A program made the translations under genes and the position numbers. Source: Raffaelea ambrosiae (taxonomy: Eukaryota; Ascomycota; Sordariomycetes; Ophiostomatales; Ophiostomataceae). From it: a DNA stretch of 64,000 bases. This document shows, piece after piece, positions 10,437-21,094 of the stretch (its first letter is position 1; every line of letters begins with the position of its first letter). The notes under the pieces were generated by a model. It searched no databases. It was not told where the DNA came from and saw only the letters and a program-made list of their open reading frames with translations. The stretch spans positions 2,476,859 to 2,540,858 of the forward strand of contig PCDI01000002.1 in NCBI GenBank assembly GCA_002778195.1, in the 5' to 3' direction.

Positions 10437-11541
10437 GGACGAGAGGATCACTAGCATATAACTACACCGCATTGATTTTCTTTTTCGGCACTTCTTATAC
10501 TATTTTTTTTTTCTTTTTTTTTTCTCGTTTGCTTCCTTGCTCTTTGGCCACGCTTTCCAGCTAGCGAGCGAACAATGGAATGAGGATGTGTCTCGTGAAA
10601 GTTGTTGTCTTTTTTTTCAACCTGTCTTACTGCATGGGATATGGAAAACGCAGAGGACATAAAGATCCGCATTGGTGCCATCAAGTACAAATCTGGGCAG
10701 TGCCTCCGTCGGGTCTCCGCCTTCAATCACCTGAACCCACGTCGTAGCTCTTGTGGGCTCCTGCCGGTTCTGTCCAAGCCACTAAGCTGGTGCACAGCAC
10801 TAGCGTAGGGCGCAGCTAGCTGAGTGACTAATATCTACCCTGTAGTTTACGGAGTGCCTAGGGCGGGGCCTAGTTGAGACAAGGCTGTGTTTCCTGTAAA
10901 GTGGGAGCCAGAACCGTGCATGCACCGTCGAGAGGGCCCCTCATTACGACCACATCATGACCGCATCTCGACACGGGACCCTTGCTCCTTCCCTTTTCGT
11001 ATGCTCTGTCTTGATTGGCATAGAAAATTGGTGTGGTCTGCAAACAGACGATAACCAGAGAAACGGGCACTTTTTCTTCTGCCCCGCCGATCTGCACTGC
11101 TGCCTAAAAGACTGCACAACTAGACCCCTGTACTGCTCTGTGAGCAGAAGACCTCACTTGACCAGCTGTGACACCCAAGAAAACAGGCCAGCCTTCTCCT
11201 TGCATTCCTTCGACTTTTTCTTTCGAGTCGTGTCTCCTCTCTGGGACATCCTTCTTTACCTCTGAGCTTCGTCCATCACAGCCCATTGCCGCGCATCGCT
11301 ATTGCATCGATTCTTACTCGACTACGCCATTACTCGACTCCGTCTGTACTTGACTATGTCCTTGGTCATCTCGTAGGATTCCTGTGATTGCACTACGATA
11401 CCTGCCGCCTGCACTTCAGCAGCACTGAGATTCGGCATCCCTTTGCATCCCTCCCCCCTCAACGGTGCCCGTCCTTCGACATCTTCTACCTCGCATGCCA
11501 CCACTTCCTACGATATCTGTATTGCAAACACTACAGACACC
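10437..11541. other. Intergenic, TAP42 3' region and promoter of next gene
   Basis: 1.1 kb with pyrimidine runs near 10475-10535 right after the TAP42 stop and C/T-rich sequence from about 11200 to the next start, as is common for fungal leaders. No gene is supported. Confidence 0.55.
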
Positions 11542-14358
11542 ATGCCCTTGACCCACCCATGGCAAAACGCGCCGCTCGACAGGGCTGAGGGCTTTGCGGC
11601 CATGGCCCACGCTGAGGACGTCTCGTTCGTCGTGGCCGCCGAGGCCGAGCTTGCCAGCCTCTTTGAGGAAAAGCACAAAGACCTTGACATCGACACGCTC
11701 ATCTGGCTGCACACGCCGCCCGCGCTCTCCGTCGCCAAGATGACCTGCGACGGCGTCAGCTTCCCATCACAGTGGCTGCTGCGCTACAGCTCCAAGATCC
11801 TGCGCCAGAGCGGCTTCGATAAGTTCCCCCAGCTGCTCGACAACGCGCGCTACCAGCGCACCACCAAGAACATGCTGCGGTCCAGCGGCCACACGGTGGG
11901 CGAAGACATCAAATACGTCCTCGACCTCGGGCCCTCCGACGACTTTGAGCTGCGCTCCGAGCACCTCGAGGCGCTGACTCTGCCCAAGGGCATCATCCAA
12001 TACAGCGCGCTGACCCGCGTCGAGCTGGGCTACAGAGTGCCCTTCCGTCTCGCGGGCGGCCACGATGATGCTTGCCAATGCTTTGCCATTGCCCAAGTGA
12101 AGAGGCGGAAGGAGCTGCAGCAGAAGCAGGAACTCAAGTTGCAGGAACTGAAAATGCGGGAACTGAAAATGCGGGAGCAGGATCTGGAGCTGCAGGAACA
12201 GAAGCAGGAGCAGGAGCAGCTCCGGCAGCTGCAGAAGCTGCGCCAGTGGAAAGAGACACTCCCCCGCCCCGGGGGCTCGGCGGACGGGGATATTTTTGAC
12301 GATATCCTGGAGGTGTCGGCGGCGGCGGCGAAAACAAGTGCGAGCGGCGCCAGTGAACCAACCGAGTCGAAACCGGCTGAGCCCCTCAAGCCGGTCATAA
12401 CATCCATCTGGGAGCTGCCTCTGGAACCGGCGCTGAATATTGACGACTACTGCGAGGTGCGCCACGCATCTAACGTCATCCGCCTCCTGCTGTTCATGGC
12501 GGAACACAGAAGCCATCTGCTGCTCGACTCGGCAGCCCGCGTGTACACCATCTGTGGCTTAGCCAAGCTGTTCGGCGCCGGCGGCGACAGCCCGTTTCAG
12601 ACCAATCTGCGCACGCAGGTATACGACTGGTTCTACAGCCAGGCCAACACGGTCATTGTCGACGTGCTGCCCGAGGAGTGCTTCAGCATGGCCTGGAACA
12701 TTCAGCTGCCCGCCGTGGCACGCGTGGCCTTCCGCATCCTGGTGGCGGAGCGGGCCCTGCGCGACTCCGGCAAGAATAGCAGCCAGCCGCGCACGTACAG
12801 CCGAAGGCAGCGATCGGCTTTTGGCCGCGAGCTGATCGGGCTCGACGACGACACCGAGACGCTACTGGACCATGCCAGCGAGGCCCTGATGCAGCGTGTG
12901 GAGAGGACGCTCCACCAAATCCGCTCCCAGGACGGCTTCTTGAACATCCCCGGCCTGCGCACCTACCAGATGCTGCTCCAATTGCAAGAGCGCCTCAGCT
13001 CCGAGATTCTGCCGCGCATCGACGAGGACTATACGCGTGATGCACTGGCCACCGTCCAGGTTCTGATCTCTGTGCACGCGGCTGTCCTCGACAATCCCAT
13101 GCAGGACACGGAGCTCAGCACCTGGGCCGCCGAGAAGCGGACAGACACGATCATGCACGCCCTCGAAGTGTATGTGCGGCACGACTACCTGCCCACGGAT
13201 TTCCTGTCACGCTACACGGAGCTCGCAGAGCCCCAGAAGCACATCACCTCGACGTACTGGTACCTGCTGCACCACAATATCAGCATAGAGTTGACCAAGA
13301 AGATGGACTTGCTCAACTTGGGGAAGCGCGTCAATGATGTCAATGGCGCTCTGACCAAAGCCATTGTCCAGTGCAGCTGCGCCCATGGCGAAGATGGCGA
13401 TACCACCAGATTCTTGGTCGACACTCTCAAGTCCGTGTGTGGGCCGCACGTGTTTGCGGACCCCCCCCTCAACGTAGACGGCCACTATGTTCGAAATTAC
13501 CGGTTCGTCCGTATGAACACGATCCGCAGCGACATGCACAATGCCATCAGTTCCCTGCTTGCCAAATTCTACGATCGTGCCTACTTTAACCCTGAGCTGG
13601 AACTCAGCATGCTCGACCCTTCGCCACACCTGATGCTCAGCCTCACACAGAACGAGCTGCGGTTCCTGCCACTGTGGGCCGGTGGCGAGGACGACGGCAC
13701 CGGCGCCGTCTTTCAGGAGCCGCTGCCGATGGCGCAGCTGGGACCTATTGGGCCTGGCCCAGCCTACCACACAGGAACCACCAATGCGGCAGCGAGCACA
13801 GCCGTCAGCACAGCAGACGGGTTGAGCATGGTGGCTCCATCGGTCAGCAACGTGGAAGACGAGACTGGCGACAACGACGACATGATGTCGAACTCGAGCT
13901 TTGTGGTGGTCCAAAAGCTCGGTGGGTTGGCACTGCAGAGCACCCCGTCGACGAGTCTCAACAGCCGTGCTGTCAACGACGGACAGTCGGTTGTGACAGA
14001 CCGCGACAGCGTCTTGACACCGTCGAACACAGCGATGTCAGCTTCGGATATGGTCATGGTCGACACGGCCGATGTGCAATCACCTGTCCCGTCCCGGAAC
14101 GTGGCATCATCGCCCAACCACGACCACGACGACCAGTCACTTCAGGACTATGCCGACGACGACTTCGACTACGAAGTACCGGAAGACATCGACTTTGACG
14201 ATGACGATGACGATGCTCGTTCCGACCACACTGTGAGAGCGGACAATGAGGAGGACGGACGGGAGGGAAAGGATGGCAAAGGAGAGAAGGAGTACGATAT
14301 GGTCTATAAGCCCGATGATGAGAAGACGGGCAGGAAAAGCAAGGGTGTACAACTTTGA
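11542..14358 (+). CDS. Conserved-looking protein of unknown function, 938 residues
   Basis: Single open frame. The ATG at 11542 (CACCATGCC context) is preferred; an in-frame non-ATG extension upstream is ignored. The N-terminal 180 residues look globular and include a WLHTPPALSVAKMTCDGVSFP-type segment. A Gln/Glu/Lys/Leu-rich coiled coil follows (about residues 187-236), then a mostly helical central region (about 300-760). The C-terminal 170 residues are low-complexity, Ser/Thr/Asp-rich, and end in acidic clusters (DDDFDYEVPEDIDFDDDDDD). No membrane segment or signal peptide is visible. Similar coiled-coil plus acidic-tail proteins occur in sordariomycetes without known roles. I cannot name a family, and no enzymatic motif is apparent. 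Overlapping open frames on the opposite strand are codon-bias shadows. Confidence 0.8.
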   Translation: MPLTHPWQNAPLDRAEGFAAMAHAEDVSFVVAAEAELASLFEEKHKDLDIDTLIWLHTPPALSVAKMTCDGVSFPSQWLLRYSSKILRQSGFDKFPQLLDNARYQRTTKNMLRSSGHTVGEDIKYVLDLGPSDDFELRSEHLEALTLPKGIIQYSALTRVELGYRVPFRLAGGHDDACQCFAIAQVKRRKELQQKQELKLQELKMRELKMREQDLELQEQKQEQEQLRQLQKLRQWKETLPRPGGSADGDIFDDILEVSAAAAKTSASGASEPTESKPAEPLKPVITSIWELPLEPALNIDDYCEVRHASNVIRLLLFMAEHRSHLLLDSAARVYTICGLAKLFGAGGDSPFQTNLRTQVYDWFYSQANTVIVDVLPEECFSMAWNIQLPAVARVAFRILVAERALRDSGKNSSQPRTYSRRQRSAFGRELIGLDDDTETLLDHASEALMQRVERTLHQIRSQDGFLNIPGLRTYQMLLQLQERLSSEILPRIDEDYTRDALATVQVLISVHAAVLDNPMQDTELSTWAAEKRTDTIMHALEVYVRHDYLPTDFLSRYTELAEPQKHITSTYWYLLHHNISIELTKKMDLLNLGKRVNDVNGALTKAIVQCSCAHGEDGDTTRFLVDTLKSVCGPHVFADPPLNVDGHYVRNYRFVRMNTIRSDMHNAISSLLAKFYDRAYFNPELELSMLDPSPHLMLSLTQNELRFLPLWAGGEDDGTGAVFQEPLPMAQLGPIGPGPAYHTGTTNAAASTAVSTADGLSMVAPSVSNVEDETGDNDDMMSNSSFVVVQKLGGLALQSTPSTSLNSRAVNDGQSVVTDRDSVLTPSNTAMSASDMVMVDTADVQSPVPSRNVASSPNHDHDDQSLQDYADDDFDYEVPEDIDFDDDDDDARSDHTVRADNEEDGREGKDGKGEKEYDMVYKPDDEKTGRKSKGVQL

Positions 14359-15695
14359 ACAGAGCAAGCCAGCCTCGTGCAGTCATGACTGATTTCCTCT
14401 TTCTATTTTTTTCTATCTTTTTTTTTNNNNNGGGGGGGGGGGGGGGGGTGTTTGGGTGATTTACGTTCCACGAGATCTTTCTAGGGGTTGATTTGTATTT
14501 TCCGTATCGCAACCGTGTTGCAGACCATCACTGTGCCGTCATGGACGTCGAAGCAAGCAAGTAACGAACGAAGAACTTTCCAAGTACACAGGACATAATG
14601 AGCAGATTCGGGAAAGTCAAACATACGCCTTGGTTTCTCGGCACCGTTTTTTTTTTTTTTTTTTAAAAAAGGGAATTGTCGCAGCCTCGATCTCTGCCCA
14701 GAAGAGACATGTCTCTATTTGCGGAGGTGGTTCGAGGGCCAGGATAGCAGTGCTGATGCAGTGAACCGCATATTGCTTTTTGTCTGACTAGCTCACTGGT
14801 TGGTAAGACCAAAGCCCCGACTTGACGAGAACCCCATCTTTGAAACCAATTCGGCGAGAACGACTGCCAACGGTATCCTGCACCGACACACTTGCGAGGG
14901 TGCTGTGCCAATGGCTACGATTTGCGGCCGAGATATATGCAGCCCCCCCGGCGAGCCCATCTCGACGAAACACACAGTCTATCCATCTCTGGTGCATGCG
15001 TTTGGCAAAGTGGTGGCCATTTTGCTGTCTTTGTCTCTGTCTGACGAACAGGATGGAGGCAAAGGCTGCCCCAAGCTTAGAAGGGGAGGAACGAAATCGA
15101 CAACCAATCCGCCTCTTACCATGGTCGTACGGTCTATGCATGGCGCCATCTTTTGTATCGTACTTGCACGCACATGTCAGACAGAGGGGGGGAAAGGGGC
15201 CAAGCTCAAAGTACAAACGCTGCAGTTTCAGTGACTAACACCTTGTGGTCGATTCGTCCATCCCGTATGGATACCCGTTCTAGACCAAAGATGGGCACGC
15301 GACTCCGCTCCCCGGATTTTTTTTTTTGTGGAGAGTGAGAACGAACGACTGCAAGGGAGGCAGGAGAACCACACACACACCCAAAGGAGGGGAAGCTTTG
15401 CATACTAACTATGTAGTATTATATCAGCCAGCTCCCAACAGAAAAATACCCCCATACCAACCAAGTCCAGACCAAACTTACACACAAGTTTGGGCGAATC
15501 CTCCCTCTCTGGGAGCCCTTATTGCGAAACGTTACGTTCAATCTGGTCTTTCTTTCTTTCTTTTTCTTTTTTTTTCTTTATTTTTTATTTTTATTTTTAT
15601 TTTTTATTTTTTATTTTTGCAAATCTCCCAAGTTTTGCTTCCTCGGCAACAATAGACCACCCATATCGGTATACTACCACCGTCCAGCTTCTACC
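14359..15695. other. Intergenic with assembly gap
   Basis: 1.3 kb after the 938-residue gene. It contains an assembly gap next to homopolymers (listed separately), further long T and A runs (about 14648-14670, 15317-15327), and an AT-rich TTTTTA-type repeat near 15583-15619. Protein-like frames at 14800-15234 lack any recognisable motif and are not called. Confidence 0.55.
14427..14448. other. Assembly gap (5 N) joined to a 17-G run
   Basis: Five N (14427-14431) are preceded by a T-rich run and followed by 17 consecutive G (14432-14448). This pattern is typical of a collapsed or unresolved homopolymer rather than real structure; the true length is unknown. Confidence 0.9.
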
Positions 15696-15960
15696 ATGAG
15701 TATCATGGCCGTGTATGTCTCTCCATCTTTCTGATTCTCTGCTCCCTTCTTTCTCTAACACCGCCCTCCCCCCCAGCCGTGCCCGCACATTGGCCCTCCT
15801 CACGGGCGCCACTGCTGCTGCTGTCGGCCTCGGCATCCGCTACCAGCGGAACGCCCTGCGCGCCAACGACCTGGCCCAGACGGCACCCATGGCCGCTGGG
15901 CAGTCCTCGGCGTCGCGGAACCTGTACGTGAGCGTGGAGCGGAGCGGAGGAGGGATCTGA
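15696..15960 (+). CDS. Small protein, 66 residues, possibly mitochondrial or membrane associated
   Basis: Two exons, 15696-15712 and 15777-15960, are joined in phase 2 over a 64-bp intron (GTATGT donor, CTAACAC branch-like site, CCCCAG acceptor). The product starts MSIMAVRARTLALLTGATAA, has one hydrophobic Ala/Gly/Leu-rich helix around residues 9-25 followed by a basic YQR segment, and a Ser/Ala-rich tail. A short basic start plus a single helix is common in small mitochondrial inner-membrane proteins, but I do not recognise the family. The strong splice signals and clean frame make it more than a chance ORF. Confidence 0.6.
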
Positions 15961-16846
15961 TGGACCGGGGGTGGTGGGGGACCGGAGGATAAACGACAAG
16001 ACCAGATTAGGGTCTCTCAGAATACGACAGAACGGAAACGACTCAACGGATGAATTTCTACGACCAACTACTGCTACGAGACGACCGCTACGAAACGATC
16101 CCGCGACTTGCACGGGCACAATAGCACGAAGCCAAAACCTAGGACAGAAAGGAGTCAGCCGGAGGGATTGGCTCGGTGTAAAGGCGGGCGGGGGACGAGG
16201 TTGGGCAATCACTCTTCCTTTTCGGAGAACGGCGTTCATACTGCTTTCGGCTGTTTTTGTCAGGCTTTGCCGGGCGACTTTTTTTGGTAATTGCTGTGGT
16301 TGTGAACTACGGAGAAACACACAGGCTACATCTGAAACAACTAGCTTTTTCCTCACCATTCACTTTCTCGATATTCGGGCTTGAAATAAACTCAAGATAA
16401 CTAATAAACCAAACGCAAATTCTGAAATAGCAAAAGGCGTGGAATAGATAATAATATGCCCAATCTGATACAAGATAGAAGAGTTGAAGATACCCAAGAA
16501 AATGTATATGTATCCAAGAAGTATGACCCCCCGCCAAACCCGCCATGGGAAAGTTACTTATGCCAAAAACAGCCCCATGTAGGAAGAAAAACTCAAAAAC
16601 ACGATGCCGATATAAAGATGATATGCTCATGAACGCCATGTTACCAATGCAAAGAGGTCTCCCTCTCCCGCCTCCCATTGTCTGTACCAGTGCCTGTATT
16701 TGTCAGTCGAAACCAGAAACCAGAAACATCAAAATGTCCCACCCAGAAAAGCTCGAGAATCAATAACCGAAATTGTCCGTCCAGAAAGAATGACATAGAA
16801 CCAGTCCTGTCACTTTTCCCTGAGCCCTTCAGCGGGACCACCGAAT
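15961..16846. other. Intergenic between converging genes
   Basis: About 890 bp between the small 66-residue gene (plus) and the 3' end of YVC1 (minus), so it should hold both terminators. AT-rich in the middle (16380-16500). No supported coding region. Confidence 0.6.
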
Positions 16847-19800
16847 CTAGGCAAACTTCTCGCCCTTGTCCGGCTCCGGTGCTGCTGATGCTCGCTCCAC
16901 CTCTTTGCCCTTGGCCTTCTTGCTCGGGCTGGGCCCTTCTGTACCGCTGCCTCTTGTTGGCGGTCTTGTTCGTTGCCGGATAGTACCACCACCGCCACCA
17001 CCGCTGCCAGTGCCAGTGCCAGTGCCAATGCCAGTGCCAACACCACCCCCGACCATACCTGCCGAGCGCACTCCATGGTGAGCCATCTGCGTCGCCGCCG
17101 CCGGCGTGGTTGCCCCGCTCTTCCGCTTCCCTCTGCTGCTCTTTGGCCGTGGGCCTCCCGTGCCCAGGCTGCTGCTGTTGTCGTCAGACGCCGACACGCT
17201 GCTAGCAAATCCACTGGTCCCCAGCTCCTGCTGCTGCTTCTGCAATGTCCGCAGCTCGCGCACCACATCCGTGAAGCTCTCCTCCAGCGTCTTCATGCGC
17301 GCCAGCACCAGCCGGCTCATGCGGTCCCGATCACGGTCGCTCTCGCCGCTGGCACGCGCCTTCATGGCCGTTGCGAGCGCCAGTTGCGACGTGAAGCTGG
17401 CCGGCATGGCGGCAAACGCAGCGTCATCGCTCAGCGGGCCACCCACCGCCGACGTCAACTCAGACTGCGTATCCATGGCCGCATCAAAGGACGACATCCG
17501 CCGCTGGGCGCGCCGCACAGGCGTATCCAGCATCGTCGTGTTGCTAAAGATCGCTGCTGCCCGGCTTGGCGGCGGCACCTGCACGGGATCCCGTGGCGGC
17601 GGGATCTGTCGAGGCCGTGCTTGGTGCATGGACCGACGTGGCGACCGCTGGCCGCCCGTCGGTGTCCCTGGAACCGGCGTGCCATGCCGACTACCGTGGG
17701 TCCGCGTCCGGGGCTTGGGCGAGGGTGGGGACATCAATTTGGTGTGTGACTGCCTTGGCATGATATTCTCGTCGCCAGAATCGTCATTCGGCGGGTTGTA
17801 GAGAATCGTATTCGAGGACAGCGCCCGGGTGTGTAGCGCCCGCCGAGACGGGCCCTTCTTTGACGGACTCATCGTGATGACTTCATCCATTGGTCGCACC
17901 CCGGGCTCGTGCTCGGGAGCGGGTTCGGTCTCCTTGTCTTGGTCGTCTTCCTTGGACGACTGCGGCGAGCGGGCTTCAATATTCAGGAACCGAGACACTG
18001 TGGGCGTAGCATAGTAGTCTGCCTCCTCGTCCTCGTCCTCCTCGTCGTCTTCCTCAGCGACAAGCCCGAAGGATTGATCCAACGCATGAAGCGAGGTTGG
18101 CCGGTTGTCCGTCGTCGTCGTGTTTCCTTCGTCTTCGTCATTGGTCACCAACTCATCGTCGCCTTCCGCGTCTGTATGGTCCTTGAACGCTGCTTCAAAG
18201 GGCCCGCGCAGTATGCCGAAGCCGGTAGCCTCACCATGATCACGAGGAATTGTGGGAACGGCGGATAGAGACAGCAGGTCGGCAGGATCACTGGCCGTTG
18301 ACCGAACTTCCGACATGTGGCGGAACCGGTGCGAGCCTCGATCGCGGTAGCCACTGAGCCGAGACTGCCAGTCGTTGTCGAGCCGGCCGTCAATGGTCGG
18401 GTAATTATGGGGCGGGTCCATGATCCCGTCGTTGTGGTCCATCCAGTTGCGAATGGCTGTCTGCGTTTTGCGGCGCTCATGCCGTCTCTGAGTCCGTAGA
18501 GTGGCAATATCGGGCGTCCTGCGGAACACCTCGTCAAGAGCCCGGTCCTTTTGGAACCCGACCACCGATTCTTCCCGCATCCTCACGCTGGGACTGAAGA
18601 CTGATCGGTTGGCTGGGTCGGCGAACGAAATAGCCCGATGTCGCGACCGACGTGCATTTTCCACCAGATCGGTTGGCTCGTACATGAACGGGGCCAGGAA
18701 GAACTTTTCGTAGATGAAAATGCCGAACAGCAGCGGGAAATGGGTGACTTTGATGACAATTCGGTTCAGTGCGACAAAGTGAGGCAGTGGCATGCAGTAC
18801 CGCAGTGGCATCAACATCCACGCGAATATGTTTGTCGGGGCAATGTATGAGAAGAGAGCGTCATTCTTGACCATGGATATCGTGTTGATTGCGAACACGA
18901 ACCTGGAATGGTTAGATTTCATGGGGACCATGCCGGAAAGAGGAGGGGGGAGTAAGGGGTGCCATACTGATGCTCCTCGTTGGCGTTTGAAGCAATTGCC
19001 ATGAACGAATTCGTCAACACTGTAATGAGGATGGTGCTGCGAGCTGTTAGCGACAGGGGACAGAAACGAATTTTAGTGAGCACATAGTTGCGACTTACAC
19101 AACGACGAAATGACAAAGGATCAGGAAGAACGCCAGTAGGGCCTTGCCGAGGTAATTGTAGTTCGTCCATCTAATGACAGCAATAGTTAGTCGATGTGCT
19201 TGTCAGAAAGCAGAGACAAGACCAACGTACGCATCCCAGGCAGCTGGGGTAAAGCCCATGAGGATTTGGAAGATGCGATAAGCCACGTCGGCAGGATCGT
19301 TCTCGCTCTTCGACATGGTGAAGAAGACAAAGAATCCAGAGCAGGCGATCAGGATCAGGATAAAGACTGCGGCGAGGTCCACGGCCATCAGGCGGAAGGC
19401 AATCAGCAGCTGGGAAAAGTACTGGTAGTGGTCCAGCACGCTGAAAATGCGCGGCAGCAGGAGGATCGCATTCGCCGCCAGGATGTCATAAGCACTGTCG
19501 TTCCAGCGCTGGGCGTCGGCCAGAAACACGCCGCAGATGCGAAGAGAGTAGTAGAAGATGAGGAGCAGCAGGATGCCGAGGTCGAAGATGTTCCAGAAGC
19601 TCATGATGTAGAGCGAGAAGCCCTGTTCGTTGAAGCCGACCAGCTCGTCCAGCATGAAGCCGGCGCTCCAGAACCAGAACACCAGCTCCAGGGAAGTGAT
19701 GCGGTTCGAGTGCTGCGACAGAACCGAGAGGAAGAGGCCGATCAAGACGGCCAGGGAGCAGGTCGACAAGAACTGGCGGTAGCGCGGCACTCGCAGTCGC

Positions 19801-21094
19801 GACAGCTTGAAAAGGGATGCGTTCCGCGGATCATACAGAGACACCGTGCGTCGGATCGGTGGCGGGGGCAGTTGTGCGGCCGGCTGCGCGCGGATGTGAA
19901 CACGAGCCTGGTCTTCTTTGCCTGGGTGGTGGTGTTGCTGCTGGTGGCCGTGGTACGCCGGGTACTTCCCCGGCACGCCGAGCAGTGGTGTCCGGGCATC
20001 CACGGGGGCACCGCTGTTGCGACGGGCACCTCCACGGTCCCCTTCACGGCTGCTTCCCTGCTGCGCCTGGTTGCTCGCTGCCTCCGAGTGGTGGATATGC
20101 GTCGTGGCCCACGCCTTGTTGACGCTGCGATGAAGCGTGTCGGCCGACGAGTAGAAGCTGATCGCGCCGTTCCAGATAGCCTCGAGCTGCTGCACGACCA
20201 GCGGGTGGGCCAGAAGATGCTTCGCATTGGCGCGGATGGCCACTTCGAGCGTCGAAGTACGGGCAACAGGAGCCAGTCTCTGCAGACGAGGGTCGCGGGG
20301 CCCGCCGGGAGCATAGGCGCCGCTCTGGCCATTGGGCATGCCCTGGAGCGGGTTGAAGTCGTAGGACAGGGCGTCGATCAGCTCGCGGGTGGTGAACTCC
20401 TTGAGCAGCTTGATGGCCAAGAGCTCGCATACTTGGGCGCGCGTGCTGCTCGTGCCAGCATTGCCGGGGGAGAACTGGCCCTCCTTGGTGAACTGCAGAC
20501 AGTTGGCCATCAGGGCGTACAGCGTGGCCCGCGAAAAGTGGTGCGTCCTTATCTGGACCTGCATGGGCTTGACAAGAAACTGCGAGACCTGCGGCGACCG
20601 CAGCTGGTCCCAGGAGAGGGTCGTCTCGGTGCGCGCCTGGACGATGATGCGTATCGCATGCGTTATGCCGTAGACGGGCAGTGAATCTGCGCGGCCGGTC
20701 AGTACGGCCACGGCCACAACCTTGAGACGGCGATGCGTGGTGGAACGAACATACCAAGATGGGAGGCCGAGAACAGGGGCAAGACATGTGACGAGTGGTG
20801 GTCGCCGTCCTCGTCTTCGGACCCGTCGTCTCTGGCTCGGGGGAATGCGCGGCCGAGGTGGTCGTCGTCGTCGTCGTTGGAGTCTTCGTCGTCGTCGTCG
20901 GCCTCGGTAAAGTCGGCGGTGGCGTGTCGGAGGTGTGCGTACGGCCGCCTGCTCGCCGGTCCCGGGGAGGCACCGCGAACCAGGCGCACCGAGCCGTGAA
21001 GAATCTCGGGATCCGACCCGGGATCGGCATCCAATTGCGACTCATTCTCGGCGTTTCGGCCGCCGTGGACGGCACGCAGCAGAGGGGAAAACAT
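16847..21094 (-). CDS. YVC1: YVC1-type vacuolar TRP cation channel
   Basis: Five exons on the minus strand: 21094-20755, 20686-19231, 19170-19099, 19036-18968 and 18902-16847. Phases are consistent and give 1330 residues. Exon 2 carries the cytosolic N-terminal repeat region and the membrane helices (e.g. LELVFWFWSAGFMLDELVGF and a later DLAAVFILILIACSGFF helix). The pore-side segment (FTPAAWDAW) runs across intron 2, and the last helix (TILITVLTNSFMAIASNANEE) is in exon 4. Joining exons 4 and 5 restores NEEHQFVFAINTISMVK, a hallmark of the family. YVC1 is a Ca2+-activated channel that releases vacuolar Ca2+ on osmotic or oxidative stress. Exon 5 adds a long tail (from about residue 646) with an acidic patch (EEDDEEDEDEEAD), Gly/Thr repeats and a KKAKGKEVE-like end. 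This is about twice the length of yeast YVC1, as is usual for filamentous fungi. Confidence 0.92.
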
